64,000 nt of DNA from Pseudoalteromonas ostreae (GCF_018069805.1 NZ_JAGPYN010000005.1:124001-188000), one strand, 5' to 3'; positions 8,483 through 17,766 are shown, counted from the first letter of the stretch. Program-made: numbers and translations. The notes: generated by a model from the letters alone, not told the origin.

Positions 8483-8502
8483 TATAATCAAAGGAATGTT
8501 AT

Positions 8503-10863
8503 ATGGCTGGAGCTTACCCTCATCTTTCTTTTTCTAAAGAAGAACCTTTAAGATTGAGAAGAAGTCGTAATGGCTTTGGAACAAAAATAAAATGTGCTAA
8601 TCCTGAAGCACATGCAAAGGGATTACAAAAACAACTAAAGTCTTTTCAAGACAAAAATGAAAAGCAGTTAGGCGGAGATTTATCACGTAATATTATCCAA
8701 ATTAAGCTTGTTGAAAAAATGAGCTTTGAGGATATTAGCAAACACGGTATTTCGATAGTTGGTCAACAAGACGATACAGTGTATTTAGCCTTTGCCGATG
8801 AGCAGCAATTAAATGAATTTAATAGTCGGTTGGCTCAGCTTGTTGATGGAGAGTACGTCAGTTATCCTAACCTACTTTACGCAATAGATAAGATGGATGT
8901 CTGGTCTATTGAAGATAGAAAAAGTTGGGCCTTAAAGAATATAGGATTCCCACCTGAGAGTAACTTCGTACTAGACATAGAACTCTGGCCTTTAGGTACG
9001 AGTAATAGCGATGTAAGAAAAAAATTAATTACTGATTTCAAAGTATGGCTAGAGGCTGAAACTATTACTCTATTTGATACAGTTAATAGAGATAGCCTAG
9101 TAATGGTTAGAGTTCAAGTTACTAAAAGCAAGGCGTTAAAACTACTTAACCACAAAGATGTAAGGCAAGTCGATCTGCCTCCAAGGACAGGGGTTGACTT
9201 TAGTCAGCTCAATGTTGATGTCAATACTTTACCCCCAGAGTTAAATGAACTTTCTGAAGAAGCAAGTTTAATATGCATTCTCGATAGTGGTATTAATACA
9301 AATCATGTTCTATTGAGAGGAGCAATTGGTGATGCACAAAGCTTTATCTCTGGAGAAGATGAGTCTGATTTAAATGGACATGGTACAGCAGTAGCCGGTG
9401 TTGCCTTGTTTGGTGATCTCGAAGAAAGGATAGAATCTAATGATTGGACAAGAGAACTAAGAATTCTTAGTGGAAAGGTTTTATCTAAAAATGAATATGG
9501 CGAGCCAATTTTTGATGCTAAAACAATTGAAACAACTTTGATTGAAGCTATATCTTACTTTTATACTGAGTATGGTTGTAAGATATATAATCTATCAATT
9601 GGTAATCTTAATGCACCGTATAATCATAAACATATTTCTGGTATCGCCGTCACTCTGGATGAGCTTTCGCGTAAACTTGATATTTTAATTGTTGTTTCAT
9701 CGGGCAACTACTCCGGTTCAGAAGTTATAAATAATTGGAGAGATGATTATCCTCATTACTTAATTAACTCGGATAATGCCTTAATTGATCCCGCTCCGGC
9801 CGTAAATGTTTTAACGATAGGTTCCTTTGCAAAGTATACTTTGACTTATAACGAAAGACGTTATCAAGGGCAAGGTGAAATTAATGAATTACATGTTGCA
9901 AACGAAGGTCAAATATCACCTTTTTCGAGAAGTAGTCAAAAGGGGAAAGCTGCATTTAAACCTGATTTTTTGGCGCATGGTGGGAATTTTGCGATAAGTG
10001 CGCGCCAAGAAGGCCAAGCTTGGAATCAAATATCTAAATACCTCGGAGTTATAACTCTAAATCATCAACCACAAGGTAAGACCTTGTTGAGCGAGTTCTG
10101 TGGTACAAGCTTTTCTGCACCTTATATCACACATTTGGCGGGGCGTTTATTGAATAACTATCCTGAAGCGTCGGCTAATCTTTTAAGAGCTTTATTGGCT
10201 AATCATGCATACTTGACTCCAGAGATAGAAGCTACTTTTCAGAATAAACAAAGTGTCAGGCAAGTAGCTGGTTACGGGATTGTAGATGAAGAGAGTTTAT
10301 TTAAATCTTCTGAAGAGCATGTTGTTTTAATTAGTGAGGAGGGGATAGAAAATGACAAGCACCAGTTTTTCGAATTGCCAATTCCAGATGAATATTACCG
10401 TAAAGGAAAAGCAATAAGAACAATTACGGCTTCATTGGCATATAGTCCATCTGTTAGGACTACTAGGCTAGAATATTTAGCAACTAAAATAAAATTTCAC
10501 CTTGTGAATGCTGATTCATTAGATGCTGTGGTTGATGCATTTGATAATAACAATAAAAAGAAAGTAGATTCTATTGGTGAATGCGATGGTACAAGGAGAG
10601 ATATAACACAAGATGATAGGAGTAGAGGTACACTTCAATCGAGCCGGTGGAAATTTAATAAGTTTCAAAAATCAAGGAGATTATTTGTAGTCGTAACTAG
10701 GCAAGATCAACCATGGGCATCTGACCAAGTTAAAGAAATTGAAAAATATGCTTTGGTAATCTCAATAACCGATCGTGAAAACGAGGAAGCTAGGCTGTAT
10801 CAACAGATTTCAAGCAAGTTACAAGCAAAAGAACAAATAAAACAACGAGCAAAAATTAGCTAA
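8503..10863 (+). CDS. ietS: Subtilisin-like serine protease (S8), IetS-like
   Basis: This 786-residue protein has no signal peptide, so it should act in the cytoplasm. The N-terminal 250 residues are of unrecognised fold. The S8 peptidase domain has the catalytic triad in order: Asp261 in ICILDSGINTNH, His293 in LNGHGTAVAG and Ser536 in CGTSFSAP, with the oxyanion Asn402 in VVSSGNYSG. A C-terminal extension (about 610-786) follows. All triad residues are intact, so it should be an active protease. It lies 39 bases after the AAA ATPase gene with a good aaagga ribosome-binding site (8491-8496). In IetAS the protease is the toxic partner restrained by the ATPase; its substrate in this cell is unknown. 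Confidence 0.8.
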   Translation: MAGAYPHLSFSKEEPLRLRRSRNGFGTKIKCANPEAHAKGLQKQLKSFQDKNEKQLGGDLSRNIIQIKLVEKMSFEDISKHGISIVGQQDDTVYLAFADEQQLNEFNSRLAQLVDGEYVSYPNLLYAIDKMDVWSIEDRKSWALKNIGFPPESNFVLDIELWPLGTSNSDVRKKLITDFKVWLEAETITLFDTVNRDSLVMVRVQVTKSKALKLLNHKDVRQVDLPPRTGVDFSQLNVDVNTLPPELNELSEEASLICILDSGINTNHVLLRGAIGDAQSFISGEDESDLNGHGTAVAGVALFGDLEERIESNDWTRELRILSGKVLSKNEYGEPIFDAKTIETTLIEAISYFYTEYGCKIYNLSIGNLNAPYNHKHISGIAVTLDELSRKLDILIVVSSGNYSGSEVINNWRDDYPHYLINSDNALIDPAPAVNVLTIGSFAKYTLTYNERRYQGQGEINELHVANEGQISPFSRSSQKGKAAFKPDFLAHGGNFAISARQEGQAWNQISKYLGVITLNHQPQGKTLLSEFCGTSFSAPYITHLAGRLLNNYPEASANLLRALLANHAYLTPEIEATFQNKQSVRQVAGYGIVDEESLFKSSEEHVVLISEEGIENDKHQFFELPIPDEYYRKGKAIRTITASLAYSPSVRTTRLEYLATKIKFHLVNADSLDAVVDAFDNNNKKKVDSIGECDGTRRDITQDDRSRGTLQSSRWKFNKFQKSRRLFVVVTRQDQPWASDQVKEIEKYALVISITDRENEEARLYQQISSKLQAKEQIKQRAKIS

Positions 10864-11034
10864 ATCTTTATATTCAGTACTATATGTGTGCTAATTTATA
10901 TCGTAATATTTGCAACTTTTTATTTTTTAAATCAATATTTAATCAGCTTGATAAGAGTTGTGTTAGATGTTTTATCCTATCGAATAGGTATGAGATAACT
11001 TAGTTTTGTACGTTAATAGCAAAAGGTATTTATA

Positions 11035-11574
11035 ATGGATATTGAAAAGTCCCTTGACGTAATGCACTATTTTGTAAAGAGATTAGGCAACAAAGTAACG
11101 GATGTTAAATTGATGAAGCTAATGTACTTTTCTGACCGAAAAGCACTGCTTGAGACTGGCTTTCCTATTACTGATGATTCTTACTGCATCATGAATCGCG
11201 GTCCCATATTGTCATCTACATTGGATCACTTGAATAGTTATTCAGATGAAGTCGCTTCTCTCTTTGAAATACCAACTCTCATGCAAGATGAGGGTTATCC
11301 CGTTAAAGAAATAAGGTTAAAAGAGTTAGCAAATAGAAGCTATGAGCATCTTGCTGAGATTGAATTATCGATTTTAGATTCTATTTTCGATGAATTATCT
11401 TTTATGACGACTAATGAAATCGTTAAGCATGCTCACAGCGATATAGTGTGTCCTGAATGGAGATTCCCGAATGGTTCATCTATCCCTTTACCTATCGAAA
11501 ATATCTTGATACACCATGGGGTAGAGAAAAATGAGGCTAAAGAAATAGCCCAAGAAATAAATTATTACAGGTAA
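11035..11574 (+). CDS. Panacea-domain protein (candidate antitoxin, SocA/DUF4065 family)
   Basis: This 179-residue protein shows the Panacea (DUF4065, SocA-like) signature: DVKLMKLMYFSDRKALLETG (about 23-42), PITDDSY with CIMNRGPILSSTLD (44-64) and a C-terminal MTTNEIVKHAH segment. Panacea proteins are known as widely exchanged antitoxins in two-gene PanAT toxin-antitoxin systems, and as adaptor-like proteins (SocA). A second small gene starts nine bases after its stop, as expected for such a pair. The target and toxin class cannot be read from the sequence. Confidence 0.78.
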   Translation: MDIEKSLDVMHYFVKRLGNKVTDVKLMKLMYFSDRKALLETGFPITDDSYCIMNRGPILSSTLDHLNSYSDEVASLFEIPTLMQDEGYPVKEIRLKELANRSYEHLAEIELSILDSIFDELSFMTTNEIVKHAHSDIVCPEWRFPNGSSIPLPIENILIHHGVEKNEAKEIAQEINYYR

Positions 11575-11583
11575 GTTTTTTAA

Positions 11584-11988
11584 ATGTATAGTCGTGGATA
11601 TTCATTTCAGTGGAATAAAGGTACAAATGGTGAGCACTCTTGGTTTGTATTAACGGATGCAAAAGACTCTAAAATTATTGTGGCTAATATCAGTTCTTAT
11701 AATCTAAATAAAAAGTCGCTAGATAAAACATGCATTATAAAGCCTGATGATTTAAAAAATCAGAATAATCGCTTTCGAACTCAGTCTTTTGTTGTTTATA
11801 GGCAATGCCAACTGATAGATGAAATTGATATCGATCAGATTGTAGATAATAATTCGAAAATAAATAGCCGAATCCCTGCTTGGTTGGTAGATCAAATGGC
11901 TTTCGGATTAATGAGGTCCGCCTGTACTCCCATGAGAGTTAAAAATTTTTATAGGTCAATAAAAACGCCAACAAAATTAAAGGGTTAA
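11584..11988 (+). CDS. Small protein paired with the Panacea gene (candidate toxin)
   Basis: This 134-residue protein has no secretion signal and no membrane segment. An N-terminal beta-rich part (HSWFVLTDAKDSKIIVANISSYN) and a TCIIKPDDL...SFVVYRQCQLID segment recall small beta-barrel proteins, possibly of PemK/MazF-like type, that often neighbour antitoxin genes. It lies nine bases downstream of the Panacea gene, so the two are almost certainly co-transcribed. Toxicity and fold are inference; no catalytic motif is recognised. Confidence 0.5.
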   Translation: MYSRGYSFQWNKGTNGEHSWFVLTDAKDSKIIVANISSYNLNKKSLDKTCIIKPDDLKNQNNRFRTQSFVVYRQCQLIDEIDIDQIVDNNSKINSRIPAWLVDQMAFGLMRSACTPMRVKNFYRSIKTPTKLKG

Positions 11989-12090
11989 GTTTTTCATACT
12001 CATTGAAATACTTATTTTGACAAAACGAAACATTGAGCATTGGTTAATTTATAATTGCCTGCGTTAGAATTTATGCTTTTATGTAAATTA

Positions 12091-12126
12091 ACCAACTAAC
12101 GTTAATACATATTAACGTTAGTTGGT
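12091..12126. repeat. Perfect 16-bp inverted repeat between convergent genes
   Basis: accaactaacgttaat (12091-12106), a four-base loop acat, and its exact reverse complement (12111-12126). It lies in the 217-bp gap between two converging gene pairs. It could be a bidirectional terminator, though no strong T-run follows on either side, or a protein or recombination site. The rest of the gap shows nothing recognisable. Confidence 0.85.
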
Positions 12127-12205
12127 AAAAGCTTAATATTTTATGGATGCTTTCTATAGTCGTGAGTGAGGGCATTGCGAATTATAAAACTGCGTTTAGA
12201 GGTTG

Positions 12206-12796
12206 CTATGCAAAAATGCTAAGTAAGTCATTATTGAAAGTAATCCCTGTTAAATTATTTTCTTTCACAAGAGTTTTAAAAGCTGCATTACAGTAAATCG
12301 ATTTACCGCCTTGCATGCTTGACTTAAAAATTAGATTTAGATCGGACTTAAAAGCTAGAGATTTTAGACCATCTTCAAATCCATCTAGAAAGGCTATTTC
12401 CGTCAGAGCTTCATCTTCTTTTTCAAAAATTAGTGGGTTGAATAAAAATAATTCTTTCTCACAATTTAATGGAATAAACTCCCCGCAACCTTGTAAATGA
12501 TTACCTATGGCTGTGTAAGCTTTTTTATTTAACACCAAGTAACTCGAAAATAAGTTTATATCATAGTCTTGTTGCTCTGCTTCTTTTTCAACCTTACAAT
12601 TAAACCCATTCTCTACAACATCTAATATTTTAGCTTTCCCTCTTGGGAAATCATCCATAGCTATTTTCACAGCTTCGTTAAAACTGATCTTTTTTTCTTT
12701 AGCAATTTGCTTTGCCATAGAAACAGTCGTGAGGTTGATTATGTCGTATGTTTTTGATGGCTTATGTATTTTGAAAATAACTAGATCCCTTTCCAC
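12206..12796 (-). CDS. Imm11/DUF1629-like immunity protein
   Basis: This 196-residue cytosolic protein has features that fit the Imm11 (DUF1629) immunity family: YLVLNKKAYTAIGNHLQGCGEFIPLNC (about 84-110), LFLFNPLIF, and near the C-terminus IYCNAAFKTLVKENNLTGITF, the usual fluorescent stretch where family members have a bound-residue-GL-G-F pattern. It follows the AHH nuclease gene with a 16-base overlap, the standard toxin-then-immunity order. It would neutralise that nuclease by direct binding. Confidence 0.68.
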   Translation of the reverse strand: MERDLVIFKIHKPSKTYDIINLTTVSMAKQIAKEKKISFNEAVKIAMDDFPRGKAKILDVVENGFNCKVEKEAEQQDYDINLFSSYLVLNKKAYTAIGNHLQGCGEFIPLNCEKELFLFNPLIFEKEDEALTEIAFLDGFEDGLKSLAFKSDLNLIFKSSMQGGKSIYCNAAFKTLVKENNLTGITFNNDLLSIFA

Positions 12797-13479
12797 AATT
12801 CATCCTTTTTTGCAAATATTCTAGCAGGTAACATACCTGTTCTAATAAGCATTTTTGTATTTCTAAGCTTATTTAAGAACGCTGTTTTATCAGTAGCCAT
12901 ATTCTCACCTAACATTGCGCCAATCCATGTTTCATAGTTATATCTATGGATTTTACGATGCGGCGGTGCATCAGTAGTTGACCAATCAATCGCTTTATTT
13001 TTTACAAAGTTGATTAACCAAATACCATTGTGTGGATCATTTATTCCTATATTCATTAAATGCAAATTTAATCTGGCATCCATCATGGCTGATGTATTAT
13101 ATCTCCCTTTACCAGAAATTATATGGTGAGCTTCATGTAGGTTAGTTGGTTTAGGTTCACCTACCGCAGATAAGTATTTTGCAAGATCATTAGTTGGATG
13201 GTGCTCTTCCTCTAACAGTTCATCAGCCGATGAAAGACCACATTCTTTCCTATATTCTGCTAGCGCTGTTTGAGCTATAACCACAGATTTAATTCTCTTT
13301 TTTTCATTTTTAAGATGTAAATAGTCAGCTTCTAAACGGGCCAATTCTTCTTTAGTAGGATTTTTGCACTTCGCATTGTGGTATGATTGCGCTTTAAGCT
13401 CATAGTTATAGATAGCCATTTCAAGTGCTGTTGCACCGCTCGGCCGTTCAGGTTTAGGATATTTAGTCATTGCCTGCAT
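12781..13479 (-). CDS. AHH-motif nuclease (polymorphic toxin-type effector)
   Basis: This 232-residue protein has a charged, helical N-terminal part (about 15-75, likely coiled coil) and an AHH domain. The AHH triad is at 117-119 in LHEAHHIISGKGRYN, followed by NLHLMNIGINDPHNGIWL and a histidine-rich PPHRKIHRYNYETW segment (H174, H178). AHH domains are HNH/endonuclease-VII-type nuclease toxins of contact-dependent and type VI secretion systems. The N-terminus carries no Rhs, VgrG, PAAR or signal sequence, so it is either a stand-alone cargo effector or a captured toxin tip. aagga six bases before the ATG supports this start. The immunity-like gene overlaps its end. Confidence 0.75.
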   Translation of the reverse strand: MQAMTKYPKPERPSGATALEMAIYNYELKAQSYHNAKCKNPTKEELARLEADYLHLKNEKKRIKSVVIAQTALAEYRKECGLSSADELLEEEHHPTNDLAKYLSAVGEPKPTNLHEAHHIISGKGRYNTSAMMDARLNLHLMNIGINDPHNGIWLINFVKNKAIDWSTTDAPPHRKIHRYNYETWIGAMLGENMATDKTAFLNKLRNTKMLIRTGMLPARIFAKKDELWKGI

Positions 13480-13824
13480 GGAAAGTCCTTTTTAAATTTT
13501 TCATCACAACAAAATAAACGACATAGTAACTTAATACAAGTGCGCTTGGTTGTTTTGTGAACACTACTTTATTGTTATATTCGATTAAATACATGTAGTA
13601 GAAATGGAGCCTTTCATAATCTAGATTTTTGGAGTTCATTACACTTGTCAGGTTTTACCTTGGGCAATGGTGGTAATGAAGACACCATTTAATGTTGGAA
13701 ATTAAAACAAAAGATCTAGAAGTTTTAAACTCGTGATTAGAACTGTGCCAAAGTCTGTATATTCACACTTGAATAAAAAATTAACGTATTGATTTATAAG
13801 TTTATATTGGAGTCTCCCTGTTAT
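13480..13824. other. Right end of the island, no gene seen
   Basis: 345 bases, AT-rich, between the AHH toxin start and the right attachment repeat. Short open frames here show no recognised protein. It should hold the promoter of the toxin-immunity pair (minus strand) and probably decayed element sequence. Confidence 0.5.
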
Positions 13825-13889
13825 CTTATACGGCTGACTCACTCATTCAATAAAAAGCCCGCAGTTAACGCTGCGGGCTTTTTTGTGTT
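13825..13889 (+). repeat. Right attachment-site repeat, duplicated rnpB 3' end and terminator
   Basis: The second perfect copy of the 65-bp repeat of 6802-6866, containing the P1 3' strand ggctgactc (13832-13840) and the terminator hairpin (13852-13884). It is not a second RNase P gene, because the rest of rnpB is absent. The symmetric hairpin may also end transcription of the minus-strand gene that stops at 13893. Confidence 0.9.
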
Positions 13890-13892
13890 TTA

Positions 13893-14561
13893 CTAAACCT
13901 TTTTACTATTAATCGCTTTAAACACTGAGTAGCTAACGGCTAATACTAGGCAGATGGTTGCAGGGATAAAGAGGGCATTAAATTTATAAAACTGGAATGC
14001 ATATGCACCTAATGTGCCACCGCAAATGAATCCTGAGATTATCAGTAAAAACAACAGTGCTTTGCGTTTATCAAAGGGTTCGCCTCTTAATTTAGCGCCA
14101 AGCATTAGCCCTAGATCGGTAAAAATACCGGTAACGTGAGTGGTGCGAATAACTGCGCCGCTGTAAGTGGTGGCTAACGCGTTTTGTAAGCCGCAGGCTG
14201 CGGATGCTAAATAGTGCCCGTTTACAGAGTCATTCGATAAAAAATACACTGAGCTTGCTAACAGAGTGGCTTCAAATAACAGCAAGCTGCTGTAGTTATG
14301 GCCGAGTTTTAATGCACCACTTTGCAAAAAAGCGCCGGAGATCGCCGCACCAGCTAAAAAACTCAGTAGGATAAGCGCTAAGTGTAATACATCAGTAACG
14401 GGGGAGGTAACAAGGCTTGTGCCAAGGAGTGTTGCAGTGCCTGATAGATGTGAAATTGATTGATGTTTGAACCCTAGTAACCCTATCGAATTAACAAGCC
14501 CAGCAACAAGCGCAAGTAAAAACGCTCCATATTCTACCCAACGAGGTAATTTTGAAATCAC
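13893..14561 (-). CDS. YoaK/DUF1275 family membrane protein
   Basis: This 222-residue inner-membrane protein has about six hydrophobic segments. DUF1275 hallmarks are FLLALVAGLVNSIGLLGF at the N-terminus, SHLSGTATLLG, the paired FLAGAAISGAF, and TTHVTGIFTDLGLMLG. The biochemical role of the family is unknown; a transporter role has been proposed. It ends four bases outside the right repeat, so it was probably the rnpB neighbour before the island arrived. Confidence 0.85.
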   Translation of the reverse strand: MISKLPRWVEYGAFLLALVAGLVNSIGLLGFKHQSISHLSGTATLLGTSLVTSPVTDVLHLALILLSFLAGAAISGAFLQSGALKLGHNYSSLLLFEATLLASSVYFLSNDSVNGHYLASAACGLQNALATTYSGAVIRTTHVTGIFTDLGLMLGAKLRGEPFDKRKALLFLLIISGFICGGTLGAYAFQFYKFNALFIPATICLVLAVSYSVFKAINSKKV

Positions 14562-14667
14562 GGCTAACAGTTAAATTAATAAACTCTGTTTGGTAACGTA
14601 TCAGTTCGTTATTTATTAAACAATAGCTAGCTAAATTTTCAGTTCATAGTGTGTGCTGGATCTGTAT

Positions 14668-17600
14668 TTAGCTCGTTGCTGCGGATTGGTTGCTTACCAG
14701 TGCTAAAAATTCCTGCTCGGGTAGTGGCTTTGCAAACAAATAGCCTTGGCCATAATCACACCCTATACCAAGTAATAATTGCTGCTGCTCTGGTGTTTCA
14801 ATGCCTTCGGCAATCACTTTTAAACCAAATTGATGTGCCATAGTGATAATTGCTTTGCATAACGCCAGATCTTGATTGTCGGCTTGAATGTTATCAACAA
14901 AACATTTATCAATTTTTAAATAATCTGCGTCCATTTGTTGCAAGTAGGCAAGCGATGAATAGCCGGTGCCAAAGTCATCTAAAGCGAGTTCCATACCGGA
15001 TTTTACCAGCGCTTTCAGGCGTTGTTGAGTGAGTTGCTCTGGTGCGATCATTAACCCTTCGGTGATCTCGCTAACAATTGCACTCGGTGGTAAATTGGCG
15101 GCTTTTAGTAAGGCTGGCCACAGATCAATACCGCTATCAAGGCAACTAAATTGCACCGGCGAGACATTAATACTAAGTTGAAAGTTGGCATCAACCTGCG
15201 CTCGTAAAACCGTTAGCGTTTGTAGTGCGCGAGTAAATACAAATTGCCCTAATGGGTTGATATATCTAGACTCTTCGGCCAAAGGTATAAACTCTGCGGG
15301 ACTAATTACGCCGCGTGTAGGGTGGCGCCAGCGCAATAGTGCTTCTGCTTTATGGATGTGTCCAGAATCAAGGTTAACGATTGCTTGGTAATAAAGATCA
15401 AATTGTTTTTGCTCAATGCCATAGCGCATGTTTTTGAGTAAATCCATACGCGCTTGTGCTTGCTCACGTAAGTTGTGATTAAAAAACTCAAAACAGTTAC
15501 GACCACTTTGTTTGGCTTTATACATGGCTTGATCGGCGGCTTTTAATAATAGCTCTGAGCTATCGCCATCGGTTGGTGCAATAGCGATGCCGATGCTGGT
15601 TGCTATGTGTAGTTCTTCACCTTCGAGTATAAATGCTTTTGTCATGGCATTGAGAATATCGTTGGCTACTTTTTTAATGTGTTCTTCAGTAACAAGCTTG
15701 GCATGCACAATGACAAATTCGTCGCCACCAATACGTGCAATAAACTCAATATCAACAATTTCTTGTTGCAAACGAATTGCGATCAATTTAAGTAACTCGT
15801 CACCATAAAAATGGCCTAAGGTGTCATTTATGTCTTTGAAATGATCAAGATCAAGTAGCATGATCACCAGTGGCTCATTAGGATTTAAACTGTTGTTGAG
15901 GCGCTGATTTAAGCGCTCCTTAAGCTCAATTCGATTGGGGAGATTGGTTAAATGATCAAAGTGAGTTTGATGCCAAATGAGTTCTTCGGCTGCTTTTTTA
16001 GCGGTAATATCGGTAAAAATCGCGACTCTGCGCTGCGCTTCAGAATGTTCATTGTATACAGTATCGATAGTCAACCACTCTGTGAATAACTCGCCATCTT
16101 TACGACGGTTAACTATTTCACCTTGCCAACGACCCGTTTTTTGTAATTGCAGCCACATTTCTTGGTAGAACGCTTTACTGTGTTTACCTGAAGCTAAAAT
16201 AGCGGTGGTATTGCCCTGGATTTCACTTTTACTGTATTGGGTTACTTCACAAAAAGCCGGGTTAACATCTAAGATAACGCCATTTGGATCGGTAATGGCC
16301 ATACCTTCACTGCTATTTGAGTAGACTAATGAGGCCAGGTGAGAGGCTTTTTCAGCGTTCTTTCGCTGGCTGATATCTTGCAATACAATGGTGTACTCGT
16401 TGCTATTATGCTTGGCACTGATCCGCGCTTCAAATACTTGCTCGATTATGCTGTTATTGATTGTTAATTCAAATTGGCTGGTTTTATTTTTACAGGGTAA
16501 ATGCCTAAGTAACTGTTTACTTTTTTCTTCACCAAGTAACTCGCGAAGATGTAACTTTGAACGCGTGTATACAGGTAAATGTAACGGTGAAATTTGCCCG
16601 CCTAAGTTCAGTACATCACCGTGAACATTGATCCGAATATAGGTATCAGGCAAAGCGTTTAATAAACTACTTAATTCGTCATGTTGGCGTTTAACATTTG
16701 CTTCTGCCGCAAGGCGTGTTTGTGCCATTGCTTTAAAATGTTGATAGAGGGTATTTAGCTCTGGACTATTTAAAGAAAACTGCTTTGGTAATAACCCTTG
16801 CGCAAGCTCTTTAATCGTCAGTGTGAGCTGCGCTATTGGCGTTAATACGTTGCGCTTTAATTGGCTGCGGGCAAAAATACATAGTCCAATAACCATTAAT
16901 GTAAAAGCAGATAATGTGATAAAAAATAGTTGGTTGGCAGCTTGAATTGCGTTATTAAATGGCATGACAACATAGACGTTTAGGCTATTTTTAGTTTCAT
17001 CGGTATACATGGTTTTACTGTGTAAAATGTGATTAATACCTTGCAACTCAATCGTACTATTAAGCATAGGTAATTCTGAGCTAAACCCATAGGCGTTAAT
17101 ATTTTCGCCAAACAGCGATGGATCGTTAGGGTAATTCGCAATAATGCGACCGTTGTTGTCGGTCACAACTGCAATGGCATTTTCGGGTAAGTGAGAGTTG
17201 GCAAGTATTTGGCTCCACCAATCTAATGTGACAACCGTTACTACAGCCCCATATACTTGTTGCTGCTGATCAATAAGCGGATAAGCAAAATTGAAGCTGA
17301 GGGAATTGATACTGCGATCTTTTTGAAAATAACCAATGGCAAAGCTTTTAGTTGCCACAGCATTTTTAAAGTATTCACGATCGGCTATATTAATATTTTC
17401 TTTGCGTCCTTGTAATAAACACACCGCATCGCCTTGCATATTGACGATACCAATATTTGCAATTTCAGGTTGAAGCTTTTGTATTTTAGCTAAGTAATAA
17501 GGGCAGCCCGTTTGCAATGGTGCAGCAAAGTCTTTTAAGTCGGCAAGTTGAGTGGTAAATGTTTTAATTTTTTTGAGTAGGTTAGTTTGCTGCTCAACAA

Positions 17601-17766
17601 GCTGTTCGGCAACCGTTAAAGCCTGAAGTCGACTTTCTTGGCGCGCGGTTTCTTTGGCATGCCAAAGGCTAAATAAGATCACCAAGATGCCAGGTAAACT
17701 CAGTAATATAAATAACCGATAAAGTCGATGTTGTAACGATGAGGAAAAAATAACAATACTCTTCAT
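14668..17766 (-). CDS. Membrane sensor diguanylate cyclase/phosphodiesterase (Cache-PAS-GGDEF-EAL)
   Basis: This is about 1032 residues from the ATG at 17766; an in-frame TTG at 17796 would add ten. A membrane segment near the N-terminus (LFILLSLPGILVILFSLW) is followed by a periplasmic Cache-type sensor, a second membrane segment (LFFITLSAFTLMVIGLCIF), a HAMP-like linker, and two PAS regions (the second has GMAITDPNGVILDVNPAFCEVT). A GGDEF domain has an intact RIGGDEF signature. The C-terminal EAL domain has KAEALLRW, DDFGTGYSSL and KIDKCF. Both catalytic signatures look intact, so it could make or break down c-di-GMP. The RxxD inhibitory site is not seen before GGDEF. Confidence 0.93.
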   Translation of the reverse strand: MKSIVIFSSSLQHRLYRLFILLSLPGILVILFSLWHAKETARQESRLQALTVAEQLVEQQTNLLKKIKTFTTQLADLKDFAAPLQTGCPYYLAKIQKLQPEIANIGIVNMQGDAVCLLQGRKENINIADREYFKNAVATKSFAIGYFQKDRSINSLSFNFAYPLIDQQQQVYGAVVTVVTLDWWSQILANSHLPENAIAVVTDNNGRIIANYPNDPSLFGENINAYGFSSELPMLNSTIELQGINHILHSKTMYTDETKNSLNVYVVMPFNNAIQAANQLFFITLSAFTLMVIGLCIFARSQLKRNVLTPIAQLTLTIKELAQGLLPKQFSLNSPELNTLYQHFKAMAQTRLAAEANVKRQHDELSSLLNALPDTYIRINVHGDVLNLGGQISPLHLPVYTRSKLHLRELLGEEKSKQLLRHLPCKNKTSQFELTINNSIIEQVFEARISAKHNSNEYTIVLQDISQRKNAEKASHLASLVYSNSSEGMAITDPNGVILDVNPAFCEVTQYSKSEIQGNTTAILASGKHSKAFYQEMWLQLQKTGRWQGEIVNRRKDGELFTEWLTIDTVYNEHSEAQRRVAIFTDITAKKAAEELIWHQTHFDHLTNLPNRIELKERLNQRLNNSLNPNEPLVIMLLDLDHFKDINDTLGHFYGDELLKLIAIRLQQEIVDIEFIARIGGDEFVIVHAKLVTEEHIKKVANDILNAMTKAFILEGEELHIATSIGIAIAPTDGDSSELLLKAADQAMYKAKQSGRNCFEFFNHNLREQAQARMDLLKNMRYGIEQKQFDLYYQAIVNLDSGHIHKAEALLRWRHPTRGVISPAEFIPLAEESRYINPLGQFVFTRALQTLTVLRAQVDANFQLSINVSPVQFSCLDSGIDLWPALLKAANLPPSAIVSEITEGLMIAPEQLTQQRLKALVKSGMELALDDFGTGYSSLAYLQQMDADYLKIDKCFVDNIQADNQDLALCKAIITMAHQFGLKVIAEGIETPEQQQLLLGIGCDYGQGYLFAKPLPEQEFLALVSNQSAATS

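Noticed and set aside
13825..13889. Possible second RNase P RNA gene
   Set aside because: Only the last 21 bases of the RNA plus the terminator are present; the core is missing. It is the displaced end left by integration.
16388..16624. Plus-strand frame inside the GGDEF-EAL gene
   Set aside because: It is antisense to the PAS-linker region of a much longer, domain-supported minus-strand gene and has no ribosome-binding site.
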